Shown here: positions 9,609 through 21,678 of the stretch, piece by piece | Layout of the letters: every line of letters begins with the position of its first letter | Numbering within the stretch: position 1 is the stretch's first letter | From: Zanthoxylum bungeanum | Taxonomy: Eukaryota; Streptophyta; Magnoliopsida; Sapindales; Rutaceae | Direction of reading: 5' to 3' | Assembly: GCA_019454045.1 (NCBI GenBank) | Contig: SKCR01034812.1 | Span: 124,001-188,000 of the forward strand | Length of the DNA: 64,000 bases | Notes under the pieces: model-generated | Databases searched by the model: none | The model's input: only the letters and a program-made list of their open reading frames with translations | What the model was told of the DNA's origin: nothing | Position numbers and translations under genes: made by a program

Positions 9609-12553
9609 TGTAGGCATTGTATTTTTGCATGAACCTGATGATGAGCCTCGTATGGAGGCACTACCTGAAAAGTTACGGAAGTTGCGAAAAACGAATGCCG
9701 GAAGGAAAAAAAATCTCCAAAATTAACCCCTCATCGGATTCAGACTTACTAGCAAGCCTCAGATTTGCTCAGTCAGCCGCTGTTTCAAACCTTAGCTTCG
9801 GACCTCCCATGCAGCCCAACAACAAGATTTAATGAGATTTGAGATCCCATCCTTACCAATTCAACAAGATTTAAGATATCCTCATCACCAAATTCATGAG
9901 ATTTTATTCCTAAAATACATTGATAATATATCTCCCAAATTTCCATGATTTGTTTCCCTATTTGGAGATCCCTTCAAATCATTATAAAAAAGGGGACCAA
10001 ATCATCAAAGTGAAAAAGCTTGGACGACAAAAAAAAAAAAAAACCTAAGAGCAGCGTGAGGAGAAGCAACCACCACCGAAAAAAACCAGAAAAATAACCA
10101 AGAAACCACCACCGAAAAAACCAGAAAAACAACCAAGCAACCACCACTGAAAAAACCAGAAAAACAACCATTGACGTTTTTTCTGCTTTTGATTGTTTAT
10201 TATAATTTTCGTTATCGCATCTCGTATTTCTTAATTTAATATACTTTTGGAACTATGTTATTGTGATTATTAATATTTATGGGTGTGCAAATTTGTGTTT
10301 ATTTGAATTACCTTGCATGAACTGCATAAGACTTGGCTATACCATTGTGTGAACCCGTCCATTATATTGGAATAAGTAAGGGACCATTCTGAACCCAATG
10401 GTTTGAGGTATTCTCTTGCGAGGGGTGAGTGTTAGTGTCCTAGACATGCCAAGGATCTCTAAATATTGATTCGTGTATGAATATATCAAGAAAGTTTGCG
10501 GAAAAAACTTACATTGATCGATTGAAGTTCAAAACTTTTTCTTTGGATGTAGAAGCTCCAAGCCCTTGAAATGAATTCCAAACTCAAGGGTGAGTTTCCC
10601 TATCACCTTTCTTTGACTCATTAAGTGCTAGCTTGGATGAAATTTTGCAACAAAATTTCAAGAACAAGAAGAGGTAAATTCGGCCAAGGGAGAGGAAGAG
10701 AGAATGAGATGAATAGTTAACTTCTAAAGTTGACTTAACTTTTCAAAAAGTTAAGTGTTGTGTTTTCCAAAAACCAACTTAAGTGTGTTGGAAGAAAAAT
10801 GCATTAAATGCATCCAACCATATCCATCAACTAATGACTAGTGATGTAAGTTAGTGGATCCCACCACTTTGAATTCAAAATTCAAGTTGGCTTACACAAC
10901 ACACTTTGGACTCGGGTTCGTTTAATCCGATTAAACGAATTTTCCGTCGTGACGTAATTAAATCCAATTTAATTAAATAATAATGCCTAGCAAAATTATT
11001 ATGAAAGTCTCTTACGAATTAATTTTAAATTAATTCGTCCGCTCGAATTAAAATTCAATTTTAATTCCGTATTGAAATCCAATTTCAATTAATATATCCG
11101 ATATATTATTTTAGCCCAATTAAATAAATTAAATAGTAAAATCCAATTTAACTATTAAATTTACTTTGCCGATTAATTCCAAATTAATCATGTTCTCTCT
11201 TCTAGACGAATTTAATCTCAGATAAATTCTTACGACAATTAATCTCAGATTAATTTTCTCTTTCATAATTAATCCTAGATTAATTCTTACCGTAATTAAT
11301 CCCAGATTAATTTTCTCACTCATAATTAACCCCAGATTAATTCTGTTCGAGTCAAATATCATCATTGAATCTTTGGGAAGCGACCCAAGAGATCCCTGGA
11401 TATGTTGGCAGTAAATACGGTTGTCGGACTATCCGACACGTGCGTATCCCGTACCACATTCTCACCGATTTACAAGACATGGTTGGCTTCTAGCAAAATA
11501 CTGTGCCTACCCAATTCTCCAGAAATATTCAACGAGGAATATATAATCTGTATCAGGCGTAGTATACAAAGTATTGCGTAATACGATCCAGTATCTGATG
11601 TCACATACTAGGCCTAGGGCTGGAATTGTGTTTGCCTCGTACGAAGCATATATCGGATCACTAGCAACTAGTCTCTGTAATCGGATAATCATGACCTAGT
11701 CATACTATCCCGATAGCTGCAGCATTTAAGAGTACTAGTTAAGTATCCATGTGTGATCATCATCTCCATATGACTGAAGTGATACTTCCATTTTGACATC
11801 ACACCCAATACACTACGATTCTCAATAAACCTAGAAGAGGCGTACACAGAACTTGTTAAAGCTCCGGACGACCAAAACCAAAGTATACTGATTGTCGCAA
11901 GTATTAGCGATGCAAGTCTCAGGTTAAGACCACATACACCTACCCTGATTCGGATTTCCATAGACACATAGTCATACTACCAATGAGATTCTGAGGGGTC
12001 TATCCAGAGCGAAGCTGTTCTCGGTCCAACGGCTAACATAACCTCCTATCACACTTGCATAAGTATCCAATACTTAAATATATGAGAACTATGTCGTTAA
12101 ACTTCCATAACGCGCACAAGTGTAATACTAGCCTATTCCGCATTATCGATGTCCAGTCTCGATAATACTACGACTAGGGATATTTAATGATTAAACCTTT
12201 CGTGGATTAATACTGTCTCATATCTTATTAATCCGGTACTAATCATATGGACTTTTATCATTTATATATCCAAGTAATCCAATTACAAAATGATAAAAGA
12301 GCAATTTCCTTTGTCACATAGTTAATTTGTAAAAAAACACCATGTCTTTTACAAATAGTGATGTTATGGGTCATAATTGTCCAAAAATGAGTGCGGCCTT
12401 AAATCTTTCCCAGTTCACACTGAGTGGCGACTCCTTTATTCTCCGGTTTAGTCCACTGCGGGCTAATCCGTACTCTCTACGGGCTGCGAGCCCAATATTG
12501 TCGTGGCCGCCGAATATCATAGGCATAGCGATAAACCCCACTTCGCTCCTACA
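9609..12553 (+). repeat. 5' LTR of the Tat element, with nested solo LTR
   Basis: It aligns with the 3' LTR (36370-38257) but lacks about 0.1 kb near 9822 and about 0.8 kb near 10170, so its own sequence is only about 1 kb. It keeps TATAAAA at 9983-9989. A copia LTR interrupts it at 10430-12386. Confidence 0.9.
10430..12386 (-). mobile_element. Solo LTR of a copia family (reversed)
   Basis: The same family as the 5' LTR at 57319-59311 and the solo LTR at 43192-45046. On the minus strand it starts with the equivalent of TGTTGGACAATTATG (here mutated at the end) and ends ...ACTAACA. GTGAG (10425-10429) and ATGAG (12387-12391) flank it, a 5-bp target duplication with one change. The intact 3' Tat LTR shows the uninterrupted site (GGGTGAGTGCGG). 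About 1.96 kb. Confidence 0.9.
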
Positions 12554-12555
12554 GA

Positions 12556-12573
12556 TGGCGACTCCACTTGGGA
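12556..12573 (+). other. Primer-binding site of the Tat element
   Basis: TGGCGACTCCACTTGGGA starts two bases after the 5' LTR end. Sites of this form occur in Ogre/Tat elements and are usually ascribed to tRNA-Arg; I have not matched it to a tRNA. Its first ten bases also occur inside the LTR (12425-12434). Confidence 0.75.
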
Positions 12574-13731
12574 TAGAGAATCGGCCCCGAAACAATGCCT
12601 TGTAGTGTCCGTGGCTTTGGCTTTGGTTAACCAAGTCTCATATATTTTACATAACCTTCTTACCCCCGATGGCGTCTTGTATCGTGAAGTCGCTTTCACT
12701 CAAGGCGGCGGATCGTTATGTGATGATAACCATCACTCGTTGGCACGTACCCTAGGGTATAAAAAAGGCGTGCTCACTTGGTCGCTCAAACCCTTGAGTG
12801 GGGAGACCTAGTTATGTGCAACCTCTCACCGATGAGAGCCTTATCCATACCCTTGTAAGGCCACATACGAACCATAGTCATATGTCCCATAGAAGCTACC
12901 CCCATGCTTATGTTTGGGCCCATTATCATTTGGATCCATTTGGGCTTCTCGTCATAGGATTCGAACTTGTTGGGCTATTTAAACTGGGACGAGTTTGTAT
13001 CTTATGATGATTAGGCCAAAAGTTTTCAAAATGATGATGGACCACCTTGTGTTTGGGCCCTCTATCATTTGAAGTTATGTAGCCACCTTATTCGCAAAAG
13101 TGTAAACTTGTTGGGCCTTTTCAACTGAGACAAGTTTACACCTCGTAATAATCTGATCGAATGCTTTAAAATGATAACGGGCCAACTTGTATGAAAAACT
13201 TGACGGGCTTAGAAGGTTCAAACATGATCCGAATATGCCAGATGCATGAGTCTGATATCCGCACTGGCTTTCATCGAGGAAGGGTACGCCTTGTTATGGC
13301 ATATTTGTAAACTTTTGGATATCTCTAAGTCCGTCTCCGCCGCAATCGTGATTATTGAGGGCCCAATTCGTCATTTCTAGACAATGGCACGATCCCCATA
13401 ATAAGCTTAGTCAATATTGTAAATGGGCGGTCTTTGTCTTTTACTGATGAAGAGGGACTGAGGTAGCCAAGGTTCACCTATGTAGCGTAGGAGAGAATGA
13501 TTTTGTGTACCCCACATTGGTGCATAAAATGAACCATACCTTGGGCACAAATGGACTTACCACGGGTGTGGGAGGAATAAGGTCGGAATGGTATATATTA
13601 ATTTGATAACCACATGCATCTCATGCATCTCATGCATACACGCATCATGCTAACCCCTTGTCTTAACAGCCATCATAGATATCTGTTGGGTTAGAGAAGA
13701 AGGAAGACTTGTCAAGAAGAGGTTAGCAAGC
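12574..13731 (+). other. Tat 5' leader with imperfect direct repeats
   Basis: No gene. Two related segments of about 125 bp (around 12910-13030 and 13045-13175) share GTTTGGGCCC, TATCATTTG, AACTTGTTGGGC, an AACTGGGACGAGTTT-like stretch and TAAAATGAT. A further GGGCC-bearing remnant follows to about 13230. Confidence 0.6.
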
Positions 13732-14654
13732 ATGGATGCGTCAGACAGTGAAAGTTCTCGCATGGATTAATTTGAGACCAGCATCACCAAAATTACCGAG
13801 CAACTACAAGCTTTGGCCAACGCTATGGCTAATCTGACCGTACCCCGCACAGTGGGAATAGAAAATAATGAGGATGGAAGGCGTGAGGAGCCCCCGAATA
13901 GGGTGAGCGAAGAAATCTCTGTTTTTGATGATGACATGGCTGAGTATACCGCGGGAAGGATAGCTGGGCCTCAGGAAGAATTAAAAAAACTTAGAGAACA
14001 AGTAGAGTCAGTAACCCGCAAAATGAAGGGAAAACATGAAGACCTGTTAGACTATGATGCGATGACTTTCGAATAACAACTCCCTCCCCAGTTTAAGATG
14101 CCTGACATGGCCAAGTTCAATGGAAACAGAGATCCCAGGGTCCATCTCCGACAATATATTTCAGTAATGAGTGCAGTGGGTTTGTCGAAGCGCCAGGTAC
14201 AGAAGATGTTCAGGATGTCACTGGAAGGGGCGCCCGTAGTATGGTATCATGGCCTGGAGAGAAAGGTTAGGGATGACTGGAGGTCATTAGAAGAGGCCTT
14301 CTAAACCAGTATGTTATGGACATAGAGATAGAATTGTCACTCTGTGACCTAGAAAAAACCAAATTGAAGTTAGAGGAAACCTTCAAAGATTATGTGGATC
14401 GCTGGAGAAGCCAGCTCTTGAAGATGCAGACTTGACCCTCCAAGAAGGACCAGATTAAGATGATCATTAAGGGCACCAAACCCTCCATTTATAACAAGCT
14501 GAGGAGGATGACCTCCATGATTGGGGACTTTCGACAGTTAAGAGAAACTATCATGGATATCGAGGAAGAGGAAGCCGAGAACAGAAAATTTTATGGCCAG
14601 AATAGAAAGACCATTGGGTGGACCTTAATGTGGCTAGAATCATGGAACAAATGA
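13732..14654 (+). pseudogene. Tat gag, broken
   Basis: The likely start is ATG 13732 (MDASDSESS), followed within 13 codons by a TAA. The frame resumes at ALANAMANLT (13813-14076), has two stops, then PQFKMPDMAKFNGNRDP (14086-14304), typical of the Tat/Ogre gag core, and after a shift SIYNKLRRMTSMIGDFRQL to 14654. The product would form the virus-like particle. At least four inactivating changes. Confidence 0.88.
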
Positions 14655-15958
14655 AATATGAGCCATGCACAGGTTTAAGTGCTAGAGGACGGGGAATAAG
14701 AGCACTGTCATATTTCAAGGGACATACCACTAAGAGAGGATTGGGGTATGAATCCGACGGGAATGAGCCGAAAACCAAGGAAAAATGTATGAAGCTGATG
14801 GAATACTTTGTGAAAGCCACTGGGTATCAAGGAGAGCCTGAACCCGTAGAAGTCAATGGGATCATAGTACCAGGATTTGAAATCTTCAAGGATACGATGG
14901 GCAAAGAACCATAGGCAGATGAAGTTGCAAAAGAGGAAGATAAATGGGAAGAAGAACTACTGCAGTTGGAGAATCTAACGCTCGAAGAAAGCAAGAAGAC
15001 GAAAGAAGACGAGGCTGCAAATTACGAAGATGTTTATTTTCCTGACTTATTTGATTGTAATCATGCATTTATTAATCATAAAGACATTGATTTTTCTTAC
15101 ATGTTCGAGTCTTTTCCTGTTAGTCTGCATCATATCATGCATGACATGAACATATTTGACATTAACTCAATAAAGACAAATGCATTTAATATTGGTACAT
15201 GTGAAAACCCCAAGGAAATTTCTATTGCAAGTGAGGTTACCTCTGATGAGCGGAAAGAATTAGAGAGAATATTAATAAAATATGCAAAAGTATTCGCCTG
15301 GTCTTATGAAGACATGCCAGAAGTGGACAGAAGTATTGCCCAGCACATGATACCAACTTATCCGAACATGAGATCGGTAAAACAGAAGCTCCAAAGAATG
15401 AGGCCAGAATGGGCCGAAAAGGTTAGGGAAAAAGTCAAGAAGTATATAGATGTAGGGTTCTTAGAGGTGGTGAAGTACCCTGAGTGGTTAGCCAACATTG
15501 TGCCGATACCAAAGAATGATGTAAATGTCAAAATATGCGTGGATTATAGGGACCGCAACAAGGCTTGCCAAAAAGATTATTTTCCCCTACCCCATATAGA
15601 CGTGTTGGTTGATAGCGTGACTTTATCTGCTATGTACTCTTTCACGGATGGATTCTCATGATATAACCAGGTCTTCATGGCCGAAGAAGACAAGCATAAG
15701 ACTGACTTCATCACTGAGTAAGGTACATATTCTTACAAGGTGATGATGTTTGGACTTAAAAATATGGGAGCCATTTATCAACGAATGGCCACTAAATTAT
15801 TCCACGACTTGATGCATAAGGAGATTGAGGTATACGTGGATGACATGATGGTTAAGTCAGAGACGAGGGCCAGATATATAGAAGCGCTGGAGAAATTCCT
15901 TCAAAGAGTCAATAAGTACAACCTCCGACTCAACCCCAAGAAGTGTGTGTTTGGGTAA
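14655..15958 (+). pseudogene. Tat protease linker and reverse transcriptase, broken
   Basis: 14618-14914 reads GRGIRALSYFKGHTTKRGLGY, a Tat-type segment between gag and RT. 14966-15661 continues through VFAWSYEDMPEVD, the conserved entry to gypsy RT, and ICVDYRDRNKACQKDYFPLPHID, to a stop after SFTDGFS (TGA, where Gly-Tyr is expected). 15740-15958 supplies FGLKNMGAIYQRMATKLF and the catalytic YVDDMMVKS, then another stop. No clear retropepsin D[ST]G triad is seen. Confidence 0.88.
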
Positions 15959-18227
15959 CATCTGAAAATTTGTTAGGGCATACGGTAGGAATGGAAGGGG
16001 TAGAAGTGGACCCTGAAAAGATCAAGGCAATTACCGAGATGCCCACACCAAATAGGAAAAGGAAGTTAGAGCTTTTCTCGGGAAAATCCAGTACATCAGT
16101 CGATTCATTGCAAAGTTAACATTAGTATGTGAACCCTCTCTTCAAGCTATTAAGGAAGGACCAGCTTGTAGAGTGGAATAGGCAATGTCAAGAAGTTGTT
16201 GACAAAATCAAAGAATACTAGGTTAAAATGCCCGTCTTGAAACCCCCAAGGCCGGGCAAACCCTTGGAGTTGTATTTGGCTATAGAACCCGAAGCGCTGG
16301 GGGCGATGATGGTACAAGCATATGAGACAGGGGTGGAACATGCAGTCTACTACCTCAGTAAGAAGATGCTTTCGTATGAAGCCCGCTATCAAGAGTTGGA
16401 AAAGATCTCTTTGGCGGTGATATAGGCTTCCCGAAAGTTGCGTCATTACTTCCAATCCTATAAGATACAAGTGGTAGAAAGGAGAATCCCCTAAAGTATT
16501 TGCAATCAGTACCCTCACTGGTAGGAAATTTGGGCAGATGGTTGGTGCTGCTGACGGAGTTTGATATAAAATACCTCACCTCTAAGGTAATAAAAGGGCG
16601 AGCCGTAGCGGAATTCTTGGCATTACAACCCATAGAAGGAGATCAGTATAAGTTCGAATTCCCAGACGAGGAGATTCAAGCCATAACGGTCCAGAGATGG
16701 AAAATATATTTCGACGGGGGGAGAGGGGGTGAATTACAAAGGAGCTGTAATAGGAATTGTGATAGTAACCCGCGAAGGAGAAACCCTACATATGGACAAA
16801 AGGTTGACGTTCGGAGTAACCAACAACATGGCCGAATATGAAGCATGTGTCTTTGGACTGAAATCACTAATAGCCCTAGGAGCTAGGGACGTAGAAGTTT
16901 ATGGAGACTCGATGTTGGTAGTTCGACAGATGCGAGGGGAATGGGAACTGGAGAAAGACCGGTTAAAACCCTACCTACTTCATCTCAGGAAGTTGGCACA
17001 GGCTATCCCCGATTGTAAATTCCAGTACTTGGCACGAGAAGAGAACCAAATGGCGGACGCATTAGCCACCCTAGCTGCAACTTGGGAAAACCCTGAAAAA
17101 CTGGTAATGAGACCCCTTGTGCTGACAACAGCTAGCAGACCCAGTTATGAGATAGAGAGAATCTTGGAAGTAGAAGTCAATGATGGGAAGCCGTGGTACT
17201 ACGACATTCTACAGTATCTAGAACGTGGGTAATTCCCAGATGGAGCCGACAAGAAAGAAAGAATATCCATTCAGAAATTGGCTTCCTAGTATGTGAGTTT
17301 GAAGGGAGAGCTGTACAAAAGACAAGCCAACAGTGTCCAGCTAAAATGTTTAAGAAAAGGAGAGGCTTAGAAGGTGATGGAAGAGGTGCACACTGGAGTA
17401 TGTGGACCGTACATGAATGGATTGAATTTGTCTTGCAAGATAATGAGATATGGATTTTACTGGTCAACCATGGAAGCTGACTGCGCAAAGCTGGTGAAGC
17501 ACTGTCACGATTGCCAGGCACACGACAACCTGAACCATCTACCGACTACGAAATTTCACGGACTGTCAGAACCATGGCCTTTCTCAGCGTGTGGCATTGA
17601 CATGATTGGAGAAATCAGATCACATGCATCAAATGGGCACCGCTTCATAGTATTGGCGGTAGACTATTTTTCGAAATGGGTAGAAGCCGAGTCATTCTAT
17701 AATGTTACGGTGAAGCAGATGGCCAAGTTCATAGCCCGTAATATAGTATGTCGATACAGAATGCCACGTCACCTAGTGACGGACAATGGAGTCCAATTTT
17801 AGGGAGAAACAAATGCGATATTGCAGAAGTACAAGATAGGGCATCAGAAATCATCACCTTACAGGCCACACGCTAATGGGGCGGTGGAGGCAACCAATAA
17901 AACTATAAAGAAAATACTATCTAAGATGACGGAAAATTATAAAGATTAGGCTGACAAACTGCCGTATGCCCTGTGGGGGTATAGAACTTCGGTGAGAACG
18001 GCAATAGGAGCCACACACTGTGCTTTGTTTTACGGGATGGAGGCAGTGTTACCAGTGGAAATATAGATACACTCAATGAGGGTACTAACAGAGGCAGGAT
18101 TGCCTAAGTAGGAATGGGCCTCGCAGAGTTTCGAATAGCTAGCATTACTGGATGAGAAAATGATAAAGGCCTTATACAACATGCAGCTATACCAGAAAAG
18201 GTTGGCCAGTGCATTCAATAAGAATGT
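15959..18227 (+). pseudogene. Tat RNase H, second RNase H and integrase (copy A), interrupted
   Basis: RNase H 1: AVYYLSKKMLSYEARYQE near 16335-16400, stopped by TAG where copy B has TGG. RNase H 2 (archaeal type): YFDGG, a frameshift, then NYKGAVIG, NNMAEYEACVFGL, YGDSMLVV and QMADALAT (16729-17232). Integrase: the zinc region (CxxC at CHDCQ; one His of H2C2 is Tyr here, GPYMNG), then GIDMIG, VTDNGVQF and GAVEATNKT give the D-D-E triad. Several TAG stops replace expected Trp or Gln codons. The gene is cut at 18227 by an Athila LTR; its C-terminus is at 30987-31222. Confidence 0.9.
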
Positions 18228-19680
18228 TGATTACGTCCAAAAGTTTTCGCGGCTATCGCAGCATAGCTGGGGTGTCGATTCCTCAGGGAGATGGCTATAT
18301 GAACTACTCACTTGGAAAAACACGCGTTAGCAGTAACTTTGTAAAAAGGAAAAGATTTACAGATTACGATGTAAAATAAAACTACGAAAAAGTGAAAGGA
18401 GATTATCAGTGATTTAAATAGCAAAGCTTTCGGAATTCCCCCTAAACCAAGTTCTTATATCTAGTTATCTGATTCTCTTATTACACAATTGGGGGTTTCA
18501 CTTCCCAAACCCACAATCGGAAGATATTTAATACAACTCAAATTAAGGTCTGAAGTAATTGATAGTTTGTCTCTTTACTGTTAACACACATATAGATTAT
18601 CATTACAAGTTATCCAACGACGACAACATTGCAAGCAATACTGTAGCAGAAGATAAACTCGTAAAACAATACTAACTAGTCACAACTTAATTCTACGATC
18701 CATACATAAGAAAAACAAGGCTGAACTTATATATAAATTGTTGAAATAAGTTTCTGGGCTTAATCATCCAAGAGATAAGAATAATAATAATATATAAATT
18801 ATATTAGTCAAGTTGAGGTCCATACAAGAATCAAAATAACATAAATAAAAGAATAGCATAGGGATTCATCCTTAGGTTTGCTGCAGAATATTAGTTCTCC
18901 ATGGTGAAGGAAGAAACCTTGATAAACTGAAGAGATGAGGTCATAGACTTCATGTTCTTCATCCTTGTCTCGACGTTGTTGAGTTCTTCTCCTTGGTTCT
19001 TCACTTATTTTCTCTGAATTTCTCTTCTTTTTCTTCCCCCATTGGGTTAGGATGAAGCCGGGTTTATATAGGGAGGCTCTGGAACCCTTATGCGCATCAG
19101 AGACAGCCAAAATAAGGTTTTCTGGACGTTCTGGGCGCCGCAGCGCCGAACTCTTGGCATTTTGGCTTGGGCGTGTTTCAGCGTGAGGCGCCGCGGCGCC
19201 AAGATATGGGCGCCACAACACCAGTGTGTTTTACTTCATTGGTTGCTGCCTCACATCTCCGATGCTCCTGCGCATATTCGATGCGTCCATTAGGCTTTGA
19301 AACATGACTTTTTGCTCCATTCTTCATCATCCATTGCTCCTAATAACAAAGCATAAAATGAACTTTAATTAAGATTAAGAACATAGCAACTACACTGAGT
19401 TAGTGTGGTTCAAAGTACACTTTCGTACACAACCCCCAACCAGCTCATTGCTAGTCCCTAGCAATTCAAGCGCAAAATAAAATAAAAACTAAACAAAATA
19501 AATAAACACTACCTTGGCCACTTTTGTAGGGATCACGATTGTATTTATCATATGCAACAAGCCTTTAAACCCATAGGTGTCCCTAATGGACGAGTTAAAT
19601 TCTCGTGAGGGCTTACAGCGACGACACCCACAAACGTCAATTAAACATAAACAAACATTCAAAACAAAAATTACAAAACC
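16230..19680 (+). repeat. 3.45-kb tandem duplication, copy A
   Basis: It starts GCCCGTCTTGAAACCCCC and ends TTACAAAAC. It spans the Tat RNase H-integrase, an entire Athila LTR and about 250 bp of Athila 3' untranslated DNA. The next base starts copy B at the same Tat position, so the two lie head to tail. Confidence 0.92.
18228..19429 (-). repeat. Athila LTR, duplicated copy A
   Basis: On the plus strand it begins TGATTACGTCC, directly after Tat sequence AAGAATGT, and ends CACTTTCGTACA. It contains a minus-strand TATA box (TATATAAACC, 19061-19070) and upstream CpG-rich palindromes including GGCGCCGCGGCGCC (19187-19200). About 250 bp of Athila 3' DNA follow before the duplication joint. Confidence 0.9.
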
Positions 19681-21678
19681 GCCCGTCTTGAAACCCCCAA
19701 GGCCGGGCAAACCCTTGTAGTTGTATTTGGCAATACAACCCGAAGCGCTTGGGGCGATGATGGTACAAGCATATGAGACAAGGGTGGAACATGCAGTCTA
19801 CTACCTTAGTAAGAAGATGCTTTCGTATGAAGCCCGTTATCAAGAGGTGGGAAAGATCTGTTTGGCGGTGATATGGGCTTCCCGAAAATTGCGTCATTAC
19901 TTCCAATCCTATAAGATACAAGTGGAAGCAAAAGAGAATCCCCTAAAGTATTTGCAGTCAGTACCCTCACTGGTAGGGAAGTTGGACAGATGGTTGGTGC
20001 TGCTGACGAAGTTTGATATAGAATACCTCACCTCTAAGGTAATCAAAGGGTGAGCCGTAGCGGAATTCTTGGCATTACAACCCATAGAAGGAGATCAGTA
20101 TAAGTTCGAATTCCCAGACGAGGAGATTCAAGCCATAACGGTCCAGAGATGGAAAATATATTTCGACGGGGGGAGAGTGGGTGAATTACAAAGGAGCTGT
20201 AATAGGAATTGTGATAGTAACCCTCGAAGGAGAAACCCCACCTATGGCCAAAAGGTTGACGTTCGGAGTAACCAACAACATGGCTGAATATGAAGCATGT
20301 GTCTTTGGACTGAAATCACTAATAGCCCTAGGAGCTAGGGACGTAGAAGTTTATGGAGACTCGATGTTGGTAGTTCGACAGATGCAATGGGAATTGGAAC
20401 TGAAGAAAGACCGTTAAAACCCTACCTACTCCATCTCAGAAAGTTGGCACATGCTATCACCGACTGTAAATTCCAGTACTTGCCACGAGAACAGAACCAA
20501 ATGGCGGACGCATTAGCCACCCTAGCTGCAACTTGGGAAAACCCTGAAAAACTGGTAATGAGACCCCTTGTGCTAACAACAGCTAGCAGACCCAGTTATG
20601 AGATAGAGAGAATCTTGGAAGTAGAAGTCAACGATGGGAAGTCGTGGTACTACGAAATTCTACAGTATCTAGAACGTGGGGAATTCCCAGATTGAGCCGG
20701 CAAGAAAGAAAGAATATCCATTCAGAAATTGGCTTCCTAGTACGTGAGTTTGAGGGGAGAGTTGTACAAAAGAAAAGCCAACAGTGTCCAGCTAAAATGT
20801 TTAAGAAAAGAAGAGGCTTAGAAGGTGATGGAAGAGGTGCACACTGGAGTATGTGGACCGCACATGAATGGATTGAATTTGTCTCGCAAGATAGTGAGAT
20901 AGGGATTTTACTGGTCAACCATGGAAGCTGACTGCGCAAAGCTGGTGAAGCACTGTCACGATTGTCAGGCATACAGCAACCTGAACCATCTACCGACTAC
21001 GGAATTGTACGGACTGTCAGAACCATGGCCTTTCTCAACATGGGGCATTGACATGATTGGAGAAATCAGATCACATGCATCAAATGGGCACCGCTTCATA
21101 GTAGTGGCGGTAGACTATTTTTTGAAATGTGAAGAAGCCGAGTCATTCTGTAATGTTACGGTGAAACAGATGGCCAAGTTCATAGCCCGTAATATAGTAT
21201 GTCGATATAGAATGCCACATCACCTAGTGACAGACAATGGAGTCTAATTTTAGGGAGAAACAAATGCGATGTTGCAAAAGTACAAGATAGGGCATCAAAA
21301 ATCTTCACCTTACAGGCCACTGGCTAATGGGGCGGTGGAGGCGGCCAATAAAACTATAAATAAAATACTATCTAAGATGACGGAAAGTTATAAAGATTAG
21401 GCTGAAAAACTGCCGTATTCCCTGTGGGGGTATAGAACTTCGGTGAGAACGGCAGTATGAGCCACACCATATGATTTGTTTTACGGGATGGAGGCAAAGT
21501 TACAAGTGGAAATAGAGATACAGTCAATGAGGGTACTAGCAGAGGCAGGATTGCCTGAGTAGGAATGGGCCTCGCAGAGATTCGAATAGCTAGCATTACT
21601 AGATGAGAAAAGGATAAAGGCCTTATACCACATGCAGCTATACCAGAAAAGGTTGGCCGGTGCATTCAATAAGAATGT
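19681..21678 (+). pseudogene. Tat RNase H, second RNase H and integrase (copy B)
   Basis: Same domains as copy A. 19721-20053 has the Trp that is a stop in copy A (AVIWASRKL). 20181-20417 and 20387-20695 carry NNMAEYEACVFGL, YGDSMLVV and QMADALAT. The integrase zinc region keeps its His (GPHMNG), and 20921-21247 has GIDMIG and the VTDNGV site followed by a stop. TGA and TAG stops differ in part from those in copy A, so both copies decayed after the duplication. Interrupted at 21678 by the Athila 3' LTR. Confidence 0.9.

Noticed and set aside
11507..11692. A 61-codon frame shared with 44166-44351
   Set aside because: Same LTR; no domain and no sign of protein constraint.
11689..11967. A 92-codon minus-strand frame in the copia LTR, also at 44348-44626 and (72 codons) on the plus strand at 57737-57955
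   Set aside because: Conserved only as LTR DNA: between the first two copies about 9 of some 15 substitutions change the amino acid, as expected without selection on protein, and no family is recognisable.
10430..12386. A complete retrotransposon inside the Tat 5' LTR
   Set aside because: Its whole length matches the LTR 57319-59311; there is no internal region, so it is a solo LTR.
12556..12573. tRNA-like matches at primer-binding sites (also 4957, 29745, 53773, 59313)
   Set aside because: Each matches only the 3' end of a tRNA and sits next to an LTR; no tRNA gene is present.
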